DNA from: Duganella sacchari
GTDB taxonomy: Bacteria > Pseudomonadota > Gammaproteobacteria > Burkholderiales > Burkholderiaceae_D
Assembly: GCF_900143065.1 (NCBI RefSeq)
Contig: NZ_FRCX01000003.1
Coordinates: 496,001-560,000 of the forward strand
DNA length: 64,000 bases
Direction: 5' to 3'
This document shows positions 32,871-41,713 of this stretch, piece after piece. Numbering within the stretch: the first letter of the stretch is position 1; the number at the start of each line of letters is the position of its first letter. Both the position numbers and the translations under genes were made by a program. The notes under the pieces are model-generated. The model did no database searches. It worked only from the letters and a program-made list of their open reading frames with translations, and had not been told where the DNA came from.

Positions 32871-33800
32871 ATGCCTGAAAACCATCCCTTCCAGCTCGAC
32901 CGGGTACGTTACCCGGGGCTGACCCGCATGGCCGACATCCTGCGTGCCAAACACCGTTTTGCCGCTGACATCATCGACCGTGGCGCCGCCCTGTTTGGCG
33001 CCGAATGGGCCGATGCATTCGAGCCGGTGCTCAACGCGCTGTTCCCGACCGAGGAGGCAGTAACGGCAGCTGCCAAGGGCTATTCGGTTTTCGCCATGCA
33101 GTCCATGCGCTTGCAGGCCGTGTTCGAGCGCGAACGCCAGTACAAGGCCAAGACCCACGAGCAGGCCTCCAGCGAGGTGTATTTCAACGAACAGCACATG
33201 ATGCAGGAATACCTGCCAGGCCTGCTGCTGTCGCACTTCCTGTGGCCACACCATTACCGCCAGATCCAGTTCTTCAACAGCGCCTTTGTGCAGGCGATGC
33301 GTGTGGCGGGCGCCACTTCGTTCATGGAAGTCGGTATCGGCACCGGCTTGTATTCAGGCCTGCTGCTGCGCGCCTTGCCGCAGGTGCGTGGCGTGGGGCT
33401 GGACATCAGCCCGTCGTCGCAGCGCTTTACTGAAACACAACTGGCGGCGCTGGGCGTGGCGGACCGTTATCGCACCGAGCTGCGCGACGTTACCGCAGAG
33501 CCGCTGGAGCCGAAAGCCGACTGGCTGGTGTGCGTGGAAGTGCTGGAGCATCTGGATGATCCCGTTGCATTCCTGCGCGGCCTGCGCCGCAATATGGCGC
33601 CGGGCGCCAAGGCCTTCATCACGGCGGCGCTGAATGCGGCGCATGCCGACCATATTTACCTGTACCGCAACGGCGGCGAAGTGCTGGCGCATCTGATCGA
33701 AGCTGGCTTCACGCTCGAGCAATCGTTCATTGGCATGGCTTACAAGCCATCCGCACCGGGTGTGCCGGTGCCGGAAGCTGCCGCCTTCATCGTCTACTAG
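32871..33800 (+). CDS. Class I SAM-dependent methyltransferase (309 aa)
   Basis: An all-helical N-terminal region of about 140 residues is followed by a methyltransferase domain with SFMEVGIGTGLYSGL (motif I), GVGLDISPSS (acidic ribose-binding turn) and WLVCVEVLEHLDDP (motif IV). It is the first gene of the ten-gene operon 32871-41712, 8 bp before the acetyltransferase. No membrane segments are visible. By context it probably methylates a sugar or its acyl substituent; the substrate is unknown. Confidence 0.8.
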   Translation: MPENHPFQLDRVRYPGLTRMADILRAKHRFAADIIDRGAALFGAEWADAFEPVLNALFPTEEAVTAAAKGYSVFAMQSMRLQAVFERERQYKAKTHEQASSEVYFNEQHMMQEYLPGLLLSHFLWPHHYRQIQFFNSAFVQAMRVAGATSFMEVGIGTGLYSGLLLRALPQVRGVGLDISPSSQRFTETQLAALGVADRYRTELRDVTAEPLEPKADWLVCVEVLEHLDDPVAFLRGLRRNMAPGAKAFITAALNAAHADHIYLYRNGGEVLAHLIEAGFTLEQSFIGMAYKPSAPGVPVPEAAAFIVY

Positions 33801-33808
33801 GAAGCCTT

Positions 33809-34411
33809 ATGTCCCAAGCTGCCGTACCGAACACCGAAGTGCTGAGCGGTGAATTCGTCAACCTGCGTCCACTGCGTCCGGAAGACGCCGCGCTGACGCT
33901 GGACTGGCGTACCGCCCAGCGTGCGCGCTTCCTCAACGCTGGTGCTGCCAGTGTCGAACAGCAGGCCGCATGGATCGCCAGCCGTCCTGCATCCGAGTAC
34001 AACTACATCATCGAACTGAAAAACGGCCACCCGGTCGGCATGCTGTCGCTGGTCGGCATCGACCGCGCCAATCGCCACGGCGAACCGGGCCGCTTCCTGA
34101 TCGGCGACGAAGCCGCGACGCAGGGTGTACCCGCTGCGGTGGAAGCCATGAAGCTGCTGTATGAACTGGCGTTTGACCGCCTGGGCCTGCTGCGCGTGTG
34201 CGGCATCATCGCCGCCAACAACACGCTGATGATCAAGTGGCAGAAATACCTGGGTATGAAGGAAGAGGGCCGTCTGCGCAAGCACCTGTGCCAGAAGGAT
34301 GGCTCGTTTGAAGATGCCGTGTACCTGGGCATGCTGGATGACGAATACCGCAAGAACGCGCTGCCGCGCATGAAGGTGCTGATCGCCGCCGCGCGCCAGG
34401 CCGCCAAATAA
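33809..34411 (+). CDS. GNAT-family N-acetyltransferase (200 aa)
   Basis: Begins with VNLRPLRPEDAALTLDWR, typical of the RimJ/PseH-like GNAT group, and ends the fold with IAANNTLMIKWQKYLGMKEEGRLRKH, the usual segment in which CoA-binding Asn and the second acceptor loop sit. It is a candidate enzyme for N-acylating an amino sugar, using acetyl-CoA or an acyl-ACP made by the next genes. It is co-transcribed with an acyl carrier protein 19 bp downstream. Confidence 0.85.
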   Translation: MSQAAVPNTEVLSGEFVNLRPLRPEDAALTLDWRTAQRARFLNAGAASVEQQAAWIASRPASEYNYIIELKNGHPVGMLSLVGIDRANRHGEPGRFLIGDEAATQGVPAAVEAMKLLYELAFDRLGLLRVCGIIAANNTLMIKWQKYLGMKEEGRLRKHLCQKDGSFEDAVYLGMLDDEYRKNALPRMKVLIAAARQAAK

Positions 34412-34430
34412 TTCATTACAAGGACTACCC

Positions 34431-34733
34431 ATGCTGAACCAAGACGCTATCCACGCCATCATCCTGCAGGCACTGAACAACATCAACGACGAGCGCGGCC
34501 CGGATGAACAGCTGACCGTCGGCCTGGACACCCGCCTGTTCGGCGCCGATGCGGTGCTTGATTCGCTGTCGCTGGTATCGGTGATCGTTGACGTTGAAGG
34601 CGCTGTATCCGAACAGGCCGGCCGCGACATCAGCCTGACCGACGACCGCGCCATGAGCCAGGACGTTTCACCGTTCACCGACGTGAACTCGCTGACCGCC
34701 TACATCGAGCTGCTGCTGTCGGAAAAGGCATGA
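34431..34733 (+). CDS. Acyl carrier protein (100 aa)
   Basis: A short acidic helical protein with AVLDSLSLVSVI, in which Ser45 in the DSL motif is the phosphopantetheine attachment site. It is slightly longer than housekeeping ACP and sits in a biosynthetic operon, so it is a dedicated carrier. Its stop overlaps the next gene's start (ATGA). Likely partners are the ketosynthase III and reductases downstream. Confidence 0.88.
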   Translation: MLNQDAIHAIILQALNNINDERGPDEQLTVGLDTRLFGADAVLDSLSLVSVIVDVEGAVSEQAGRDISLTDDRAMSQDVSPFTDVNSLTAYIELLLSEKA

Positions 34734-35452
34734 ACCCAACCGGCGCCACCTATGCTGGCAAGCTGGCGCTGATTACCGGCAGCCGGCGTGGCGTTGGACG
34801 CCTGGTCGCTGAGCACATCCTGCGCAACGGCGGCCGCGTGGCCGGCTTTGCGCGCGGCGAGTCAACGATCGACCATCCCGGCTACCATCACTTCCAGGTC
34901 GATATCGGTGATCCGGCTTCGGTGCAGCAGGGCTTTGCGGCGCTGAAGAAGGTGAGCGATGCGGTGCATATCGTGATCAACAACGCTGCCGTGCTGACCT
35001 CGCAGTACGCGATGATCATGCCGCCCGCGCAGGCACAAGCCATGATTAACACGAACCTGATGGGCGCCTTTATGGTGTCGCGCGAAGCCTCAAAGCTGAT
35101 GCGCAAGGGGAAGTGGGGCCGCATCATCAATATCGGTTCGATGGCGGTGAGCCTGGAGCCGATTGGCGATTCCGTCTACGCTGCCTGCAAGGCCGGCCTG
35201 ACGACGCTGGCCAATGTGATGGCCAAGGAACTGGCGCCGCTGAACATCACCTGCAATACGCTGTCCATCACCGCGATCAAGACCGACATGCTGGCGCAGC
35301 TGCCGGGCGATAAGATCGATGCCGTGATTGCCGGCTTGCCGATTCCGCGCTATGCGGAGCCGGACGACATCTTCAATATCATCGACTTCCTGGCGTCGGA
35401 ACGCAGCGCGTACATCACCGCACAGACCATCTACATGGGCGGAGTGAACTGA
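34730..35452 (+). CDS. Short-chain dehydrogenase/reductase, FabG-like (240 aa)
   Basis: A classical SDR with LALITGSRRGVGRL (NADPH site, Arg-rich), INNAAVL, IINIGSMAV and YAACK catalytic residues. Size and the C-terminal ITAQTIYMGGVN fit 3-ketoacyl-ACP reductases. It overlaps the ACP gene by 4 bp, which suggests reduction of an ACP-bound 3-keto group. Sugar reduction is a possible alternative. Confidence 0.85.
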   Translation: MNPTGATYAGKLALITGSRRGVGRLVAEHILRNGGRVAGFARGESTIDHPGYHHFQVDIGDPASVQQGFAALKKVSDAVHIVINNAAVLTSQYAMIMPPAQAQAMINTNLMGAFMVSREASKLMRKGKWGRIINIGSMAVSLEPIGDSVYAACKAGLTTLANVMAKELAPLNITCNTLSITAIKTDMLAQLPGDKIDAVIAGLPIPRYAEPDDIFNIIDFLASERSAYITAQTIYMGGVN

Positions 35453-35453
35453 C

Positions 35454-36128
35454 ATGGCGAGCGTGGTTGGCAATTGGGGCGGCGGGAATGTCTGGCGCGT
35501 CACCAGCGGCGAGTTTTCGTCGAATGCCTACTTCTGCGAAGCGCAGGTGGAGGGCGGCGGCATCCTGATTGATGCCGGGCTGGATGGCGAGACCATCGAT
35601 GCTGAACTGAGCGAGCATGGCCTCCGTCCGCACGCGGTCTACTGCACCCACGGCCATTTCGACCACACTGGCAGCGCATCGCATTTCCAGAAAAAATACG
35701 GCAGTGCGGTGTTCGTGCCCAAGGCAGACCTGAAGCTGATGAAGGCCTCCAATTTCCTGCTGATGGCCATGAAGCTCAAGCACAAGGTGATGCTGCCTGA
35801 GGCGACACTGGTGGAGCCGGGCCATGTGGCCGACATTGCCGGCACGCCGCTGCGCTATCTGCCGGCGCCTGGCCACACGCCGGGTTCCTGCATCATCGAA
35901 TTCGGCAATGCCTGGTTCACGGGCGACACGCTGTATGCGCGCGGTGTAGGCTTGTCGCATCTGCCGGGCGAGGACCATGCGGTGTTGAAGCAGACCATAC
36001 TCGGCTACTGGCAGGATCTGACGCCGGAGCGCACCATCTATCCCGGCCACGGCAACGCGGCCGACGGCGAGTCGGTCCGTACCGGCAACGCCGCTTTGTT
36101 AAACTTTTTAGGGCTGGCTGCATCGTGA
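35454..36128 (+). CDS. MBL-fold hydrolase (224 aa)
   Basis: A metallo-beta-lactamase fold with THGHFDH at residues 65-71, PGHTPGS, FTGDTLYARG and YPGHG, all the metal ligands of a two-metal glyoxalase II-like hydrolase. It lies inside the acyl operon and overlaps the ketosynthase gene, so a thioesterase role releasing or proofreading an acyl thioester is plausible. The substrate is not proven. Confidence 0.82.
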   Translation: MASVVGNWGGGNVWRVTSGEFSSNAYFCEAQVEGGGILIDAGLDGETIDAELSEHGLRPHAVYCTHGHFDHTGSASHFQKKYGSAVFVPKADLKLMKASNFLLMAMKLKHKVMLPEATLVEPGHVADIAGTPLRYLPAPGHTPGSCIIEFGNAWFTGDTLYARGVGLSHLPGEDHAVLKQTILGYWQDLTPERTIYPGHGNAADGESVRTGNAALLNFLGLAAS

Positions 36129-37147
36129 GCATTTCTCCATTCCCAGGTATTACCATCTCCGGCGTCGGCCATCATCTGCCCGAGCACGCGGAGGACAATG
36201 CGACCCTGTGCCGCAACCTGGATGTGACGCCAGAGTGGATCGTTGAGAAAACGGGCATCGAACAGCGCTACATTGCGGGGCCGGATGAATCGGCATCGCA
36301 GTATGCAGTGCTGGCGGCGCAGCGTGCGATTGAAATGGGGGGCATCAGCGTTGAGGAAGTGGACCTGATCATCGCCTGCACCTTCTCGGGTGATTACATT
36401 TATCCGCCGCTGTCGGCCAAGGTGCAGATGGAGCTGAAGGCCAGCAATGCGCAGATCTTCGATTTGCAGGCCAACTGCACCGGCTTTGTGACTGGCCTGA
36501 CGGTGGCGTCGGACCGTATGCGGGTTGATCCCTCGGTGCGCAATGCTGTGGTGATTGGCGTGGAGTTCCTGTCGCGTTACATCGACCGCTCGGACGTCAA
36601 CACGGCGATTTACCTGAGCGATGGCGCGGGTGCTGCGGTGCTGAGCCGCAGCGACGATCCGAAGGACGGCATTATTTCATCGGCCTTCCATACCGATAGT
36701 TCGAACTATGAGTCGGTGCGTATGCGTGGCGGTGGTTCCAGCCATCCACTGATCGGCCGCGCGTTTGATCCGGCGGTGGATTACATGGAGATGAATGGCA
36801 TCGCGACGTGGAAGCAGGCGATTACCCATCTGCCGCGTGTGATCCGCAAGGCGTGCGAGAAGAGCGGAGTAGCGCCGGCGGATGTGGACTTCATGCTGTT
36901 TCATCAGGCGAACCTGCGCATGATCGAATACATCGTGCGCAAGATGGGCTATAAGCTGGAGCAGACCTACACCAACGTCGCCCGCGTGGGCAATACGGGG
37001 GCGGCGTCGCTGGCGATTGCCATGAGCGAGGCGGTGCAGAATAAGCTGGTCAAGGATGGCGATACGGTGGTGCTGGCTGCTGTGGGCGCCGGTTTCAACT
37101 TCGGCGCTTCGGTGTGGCGCTGGAAGATGGCCAAGAAGGAAGCGTAA
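36125..37147 (+). CDS. 3-oxoacyl-ACP synthase III, FabH-like (340 aa)
   Basis: A condensing enzyme with the Cys-His-Asn triad: Cys118 in QANCTGF, His260 in FHQAN, Asn290 in GNTGAAS. The GTG start at 36125 overlaps the MBL stop. Such enzymes join an acyl-CoA primer to malonyl-ACP. In flagellin and O-antigen clusters they make 3-hydroxybutyryl groups for amino sugars (the viosamine clusters of Pseudomonas are a known precedent). The neighbouring reductase, hydratase and ACP genes suit that role. Confidence 0.9.
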   Translation: MSISPFPGITISGVGHHLPEHAEDNATLCRNLDVTPEWIVEKTGIEQRYIAGPDESASQYAVLAAQRAIEMGGISVEEVDLIIACTFSGDYIYPPLSAKVQMELKASNAQIFDLQANCTGFVTGLTVASDRMRVDPSVRNAVVIGVEFLSRYIDRSDVNTAIYLSDGAGAAVLSRSDDPKDGIISSAFHTDSSNYESVRMRGGGSSHPLIGRAFDPAVDYMEMNGIATWKQAITHLPRVIRKACEKSGVAPADVDFMLFHQANLRMIEYIVRKMGYKLEQTYTNVARVGNTGAASLAIAMSEAVQNKLVKDGDTVVLAAVGAGFNFGASVWRWKMAKKEA

Positions 37148-38350
37148 ATGTTTAAAGATTTCGATGCGATCCAGGTTGGCGAAACGCAGACGCTGACCAA
37201 GCACATTACCGAAGCGGACGTGCGCAAGTTCGTCGAGATGACGGGTGACGATAATCCGCTGCACGTGGACCGCGCGTACGCGGAGACGACGGCGTTCAAG
37301 GATATCGTGGTGCACGGCATGCTGGGTGCGTCGTTTATCTCGACGGTGATCGGGACCAAGCTGCCGGGCACCGGTGCGCTGTGGGTGTCGCAGAATATGG
37401 AGTTCCTGCTGCCGGTGCGCCTGGGCGATGTGCTGACGATCAGCGCGACGGTGTTGAAGAAGCATGAGCGTGAGCGTTTGCTGGAGCTGGATACGAAGAT
37501 CGTCAATCAGAACCAGCAGCTGATTTTGACTGGTGTCGGCAAGGTGAAAGTGCTGGTGACGGCGGAGCCGGAGGCCAGGCCGGCTGCGGATGCGCGTCCA
37601 CGTGTGGCGATTGTGACGGGTGGCGCTGGCGGCATCGGCAAGGCGATTTGCCAGCGTCTGGCGGCGGATGGCTTTGACGTGGTGGTGAACTATCGCGGCC
37701 AGGCGGATCGCGCGGCGCAGATTGTGGCGGAGATCAATGCTGCCGCTGGCGACGGTAAAGGTCGTGCGCTGGCAGTGCAGGCCGACATCGCGACCGAAGC
37801 AGGCGCGCAGGCCCTGTATCAGGCGGCGGTGAAGGTGTTTGGCGCTGTGAGTGTGCTGGTGAATAACGCTTCGCCGCGCATCAATCCAAAACCGTTCGGC
37901 GCGACGGCATGGGACGATGTGCAGCAGCAGATGGATGTGCAGGTCAAAGGCGCATTCCTGATGACCGGTGCGGTGGTGCCGGAGATGGGTGCGCGCAAGT
38001 GGGGCCGCATCGTGAATATTACGTCGCAGGTGCTGGATGGTTCGCCATCCGTTACATGGACTGGCTACGCAATGGCCAAGGGCGCGTTGCAGGTGTTCTC
38101 CAACTATATGGCCGCTGAACTGGGGCCGCAGGGCATTACGGTGAACTGCGTGTCGCCAGGCATGTGCGAGACCACGCTGATTGGCGATATTCCTGAGAAG
38201 GCGCAGCTCATGATCGCGCGTCAGACGCCATTGCGCCGCCTGGCCAAGCCGTCCGACGTGGCGGCGGCAGTGGCTTACCTGGTGTCGGATGACGCTGGCT
38301 TTATCACCGGTGACACCGTGGCCGTCAACGGCGGGATGGCGATGCGATGA
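37148..38350 (+). CDS. MaoC hydratase / SDR reductase fusion (400 aa)
   Basis: Residues 1-135 are a MaoC-like (R)-enoyl hydratase hot-dog domain with the catalytic DDNPLH (Asp35, His39) and VHGML. After a short Ala/Pro-rich linker, residues 152-400 are an SDR with IVTGGAGGIGKAI, LVNNAS, YAMAK and the C-terminal GDTVAVNGGM of 3-ketoacyl reductases. The fusion puts consecutive beta-oxidation/fatty-synthesis-like steps in one chain, which should produce an (R)-3-hydroxyacyl thioester. It begins directly after the ketosynthase stop and overlaps the next gene by 4 bp. Confidence 0.9.
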   Translation: MFKDFDAIQVGETQTLTKHITEADVRKFVEMTGDDNPLHVDRAYAETTAFKDIVVHGMLGASFISTVIGTKLPGTGALWVSQNMEFLLPVRLGDVLTISATVLKKHERERLLELDTKIVNQNQQLILTGVGKVKVLVTAEPEARPAADARPRVAIVTGGAGGIGKAICQRLAADGFDVVVNYRGQADRAAQIVAEINAAAGDGKGRALAVQADIATEAGAQALYQAAVKVFGAVSVLVNNASPRINPKPFGATAWDDVQQQMDVQVKGAFLMTGAVVPEMGARKWGRIVNITSQVLDGSPSVTWTGYAMAKGALQVFSNYMAAELGPQGITVNCVSPGMCETTLIGDIPEKAQLMIARQTPLRRLAKPSDVAAAVAYLVSDDAGFITGDTVAVNGGMAMR

Positions 38351-40146
38351 GAGAGGTTCCTGTCGACCCTCGTGCTGCGGCGCTGGCGGTGCTGGCCAAA
38401 GCCGACAGCACCATGATGCAGCTCACGCAAGCCGTGAATACGCTGGAAAAGGAAGCGCAGCCGCGCACGGTGAAGATCGGCGTGTCGTCTTCCGCGACGG
38501 TGGACCTGCTGAATGTCTACCTGCGCAAACATGGCCTGCTGCATGGTGCGCGCATCGATCTGGTGGCGGGTAATTATGACGATCCTATCGGCGACATCGA
38601 TCTGTTCACGCAAGCTGGCGTGGAGCAGATCGTGCTGCTGCCGTTCTTTGACAACCTGCTGCCATCGTTTGAAGCGCAGCTGGGAAATCTCGACCCATCC
38701 ATCATCGATGCGAAGGAAGCGGAGCTGCGCCAGCGCTACCGCATGGTGTTCGACAAGGCGCGTGCTGTGCCGGCCATCTATCTTGGCACCTTCCACCGCA
38801 TGGGCAGCCCGGCTGACGCAGCAGGGCAGGATGCGGTGGCGATTGTGCTGGCGCGCTTCAATGCCGCGCTGCGCGATGAAGCCGCCGCCTACGCGAATGT
38901 CCGCATCATCGATACGGAAGACATCGTGCGCGCAGTCGGCCAGGGCGCTGCGTTTGATACGCGTTTCTACTTCCGCAGCAAAGCACCCTACACCGGCGTC
39001 TACATGAATGAGCTTGCGCGGCGCATTGCCGCCGCTGCACGCGGCTTCGGCGCCCACTTCTACAAAGTACTGGCGGTGGATTGCGACAACACCTTGTGGG
39101 CCGGCGTGATTGGCGAAGACCTGCTGAACGGTATCAAGCTTGGTCCTTACGATTATCCGGGCAATATCTTCTGGCGTATGCAGCAGGAATTCGCGGCGCT
39201 GGAACGCCAGGGGATTCTGCTTGCACTGGTCACCAAGAACAATCCGGCGGATGTCGATGAAGTGCTGCACAAGCATCCGGACATGGTGCTCAAGGAATCG
39301 CAGCTGGTGGCCAAAAAAGTCAACTGGGAAGACAAGCCATCCAACCTGCGCGCGCTGGCCAAGGAGCTCAACGTCGGCCTGGATAGCATCGTCTTCCTGG
39401 ATGATTCCTCGTTTGAATGCGAGGCCGTGCGCCAGCAGCTGCCGATGGTGAAGACCGTGCAGGTGCCGACTACGTTGTCCGACTATCCGCGCGTGGTGGC
39501 GGAAATCAAATCACTGTTCCTGGCTGGCGGCATCGCAGCCGACAGCAAAGACAAAACCGAACAATACCGCCAGCGTGCCGGCGCCGAAGAACTCAAAGCG
39601 CAATTCGACACGCAGGAAGACTATCTGGCCTCGCTGGAGCTCAAGGTCGAATTGACCCGCAACGCCCGCGCCAGCGCCGCCCGTATCAGCGAACTGTCGC
39701 AGAAGTCCAACCAGTTCAACCTCACCACCAGGCGCTACAGCGTGGCCGAGATTGAGCAGATGATGGAAGGCGCTAGCCATGCCGTCTACTCGCTGGTGGT
39801 CAGCGACAAATTCGGGAATGCCGGTCTGACCGGCGTGGCCGTGATGCGCTACGAAGGTCAGGCAGCCATCATTGAAAACTTCTTCATGAGCTGCCGCGTG
39901 ATTGGCCGTGGCGTTGAAACGGGCATCTGGCCCCGCATCGTCGCCGATGCCATGCAGCGTGGCTGTACTGAACTACGTGCGGAATACGTCCCAAGCGCCA
40001 AGAACGCCCAGGTGGCAGACTTCTACAACCGCCTTGGCATGCCCGCACAAGAAGAAACCAGCGAAGGTGTGCGAAGATACACCATCGCCGCAGCGGATTT
40101 CGCTGCGCCCCCTAACCCATGGATAGAGATGACTTATGTTGAATGA
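38347..40146 (+). CDS. FkbH-like HAD-IIIC protein with acyltransferase domain (599 aa)
   Basis: The central HAD domain has VDCDNTLWAGVIGED (nucleophile Asp245, acid Asp247), the signature of FkbH proteins, which load glyceryl from 1,3-bisphosphoglycerate onto a carrier protein. An N-terminal about 230-residue SGNH-like region precedes it, and a GNAT-like acyltransferase domain follows (about 430-599, SDKFGNAGLTGVAVM...FFMSCRVIGRGVE). The acyl carrier gene 40136-40369 overlaps its end, matching the FkbH-ACP pairing known from polyketide systems. A glyceryl-type or related acyl group for a sugar is therefore possible; the substrate is inference. Confidence 0.85.
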   Translation: MREVPVDPRAAALAVLAKADSTMMQLTQAVNTLEKEAQPRTVKIGVSSSATVDLLNVYLRKHGLLHGARIDLVAGNYDDPIGDIDLFTQAGVEQIVLLPFFDNLLPSFEAQLGNLDPSIIDAKEAELRQRYRMVFDKARAVPAIYLGTFHRMGSPADAAGQDAVAIVLARFNAALRDEAAAYANVRIIDTEDIVRAVGQGAAFDTRFYFRSKAPYTGVYMNELARRIAAAARGFGAHFYKVLAVDCDNTLWAGVIGEDLLNGIKLGPYDYPGNIFWRMQQEFAALERQGILLALVTKNNPADVDEVLHKHPDMVLKESQLVAKKVNWEDKPSNLRALAKELNVGLDSIVFLDDSSFECEAVRQQLPMVKTVQVPTTLSDYPRVVAEIKSLFLAGGIAADSKDKTEQYRQRAGAEELKAQFDTQEDYLASLELKVELTRNARASAARISELSQKSNQFNLTTRRYSVAEIEQMMEGASHAVYSLVVSDKFGNAGLTGVAVMRYEGQAAIIENFFMSCRVIGRGVETGIWPRIVADAMQRGCTELRAEYVPSAKNAQVADFYNRLGMPAQEETSEGVRRYTIAAADFAAPPNPWIEMTYVE

Positions 40147-40369
40147 AGACGCACTGAAACAAGTAATGGCCACCATGCTGAACGTGGATGCTGCCACGAT
40201 CAACGAAGACTCCAGCATGGACAACGTGCCTAACTGGGACTCGCTGCGCCATATGAATCTGGTGCTGGCGCTGGAAGAGGAATTCAAGGTGAGCATTCCT
40301 GACGAAGACGCGGGCAATATCACTTCCTATAAACTGATCAAGCTGGTGCTGAACGATCTGGGAGTGTAA
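40136..40369 (+). CDS. Acyl carrier protein, second copy (77 aa)
   Basis: A typical acidic carrier protein with VPNWDSLRHMNLVLALEEEF; Ser36 in the DSL motif takes phosphopantetheine. It overlaps the FkbH-like gene by 11 bp and lies 2 bp before the adenylating enzyme, so it is probably their carrier. Its sequence differs clearly from the first carrier protein in the operon. Confidence 0.92.
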   Translation: MLNEDALKQVMATMLNVDAATINEDSSMDNVPNWDSLRHMNLVLALEEEFKVSIPDEDAGNITSYKLIKLVLNDLGV

Positions 40370-40371
40370 GC

Positions 40372-41712
40372 ATGGAATGGCTGATCGAACGGTTCCAGAG
40401 CGCGCCGGAGCGCATCGCTTTCATCCACGAAGACCGTGAGGTCAGCTATGGCGGCGTCGTCTCGTCGATAGATGTTTTCTACCAGCGTGTGCAGGCAGCA
40501 GTCATCCAGCGGGGCCAGACCGTGGTGGTGCTGGGCGACTACTCGCCGGAAGTGTTCTGCATGATCATGGCGCTGTGCCGCAACGGCAGCATCGTGATTC
40601 CGTTGACCCGCAGCTCGGTGGTGGAAGAGTCGGTGGCGCTGGCCGTTTCGGGCTGTGAATGGTATGTGGAGTTCGACGCGGCTGGCCGCGACGCCACCAT
40701 TACCCATCGTGGTCTGAAAAGCGATAACGCGCTGCTCAACGAATTCCGCCAGCGCGGCACGCCGGGCATGGTGCTGTTCTCGTCCGGTTCGACCGGCAAG
40801 CCAAAAGGCATCCTGCACGACTTTAACCAGGTCACGGAGAAGTTCCGCAAGCAGCGTAACCCGGTTGTGGCCATACCGTTCCTGATGATCGACCACTTCG
40901 GCGGCATCAACACCATCCTGGCGATTACGTCCAGCCTGGGCACGGTGGTGACGGTGGCAGACCGCTCGGTGCCGAACATCTGCGCTGCGATCGAGAAGTA
41001 CAAGGTGGAGCTGCTGCCCGCCACGCCGTCCTTCCTGACGTTGATGATGGCGTCTAATTTGCAGAACCAGTACGACCTGTCATCGTTGAAGCGTATTACC
41101 TACGGTACGGAAGTGATGCCGCAATCGACGCTGGACCGCGTACGCGCGCAGTTCCCCGGTGTGGATCTGCTGCAGACCTATGGCCTGTCGGAAGTCGGCG
41201 TGCTGCGTTCGCAGTCGCGCGAGGATGGTTCGTTGTGGGTGCGTGTGGGCGGTGAAGGCTTCCAGACCAAGGTGGTGGATGGCGTGCTGTGGATTAAATC
41301 GCAGTATGCGATGGTCGGCTACCTGAATGCGCCTTCCGAGTTTGATGCGGATGGCTGGTTCAATACGCAGGATCAGGTGGAGGTGGATGGCGATTACTTC
41401 CGCATCCTGGGCCGCGTGACGGACCTGATCAACGTGGCGGGCCAGAAGGTATATCCGTCGGAAGTGGAGAGCGTGATTCTGGAGATGGACAACGTGCAGG
41501 ACGTGGCGGTGTTCGGCGAGAAGCACGCCATGCTGGGTAACATCGTGGTCGCCAAGGTGGTGGTGGATACGCCGGAAACTGCGGACAGCCTGAAGAAGCG
41601 TATCCGCCAGGAGTGCCTGGCACACCTGGCGCCGTTCAAGGTGCCGGCCAAAGTCATTCTGGCAGAAGGTCCGCTGCACAGCACGCGGCAGAAAAAAATC
41701 CGCCGCGCCTGA
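40372..41712 (+). CDS. AMP-forming acyl-CoA/acyl-ACP ligase (446 aa)
   Basis: An ANL-superfamily adenylating enzyme with the P-loop LFSSGSTGKPKG (about 135-146), YGTEV and QTYGLSEVG in the active-site core, YFRILGRVTDLINVAGQKV (hinge and A8) and a C-terminal RQKKIRR that carries the catalytic Lys. It is somewhat shorter than typical 500-residue members. Right after a carrier protein, it may charge that carrier with a free acid. Its stop is 1 bp from the stop of the convergent acetyltransferase gene. Confidence 0.87.
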   Translation: MEWLIERFQSAPERIAFIHEDREVSYGGVVSSIDVFYQRVQAAVIQRGQTVVVLGDYSPEVFCMIMALCRNGSIVIPLTRSSVVEESVALAVSGCEWYVEFDAAGRDATITHRGLKSDNALLNEFRQRGTPGMVLFSSGSTGKPKGILHDFNQVTEKFRKQRNPVVAIPFLMIDHFGGINTILAITSSLGTVVTVADRSVPNICAAIEKYKVELLPATPSFLTLMMASNLQNQYDLSSLKRITYGTEVMPQSTLDRVRAQFPGVDLLQTYGLSEVGVLRSQSREDGSLWVRVGGEGFQTKVVDGVLWIKSQYAMVGYLNAPSEFDADGWFNTQDQVEVDGDYFRILGRVTDLINVAGQKVYPSEVESVILEMDNVQDVAVFGEKHAMLGNIVVAKVVVDTPETADSLKKRIRQECLAHLAPFKVPAKVILAEGPLHSTRQKKIRRA

Positions 41713-41713
41713 A

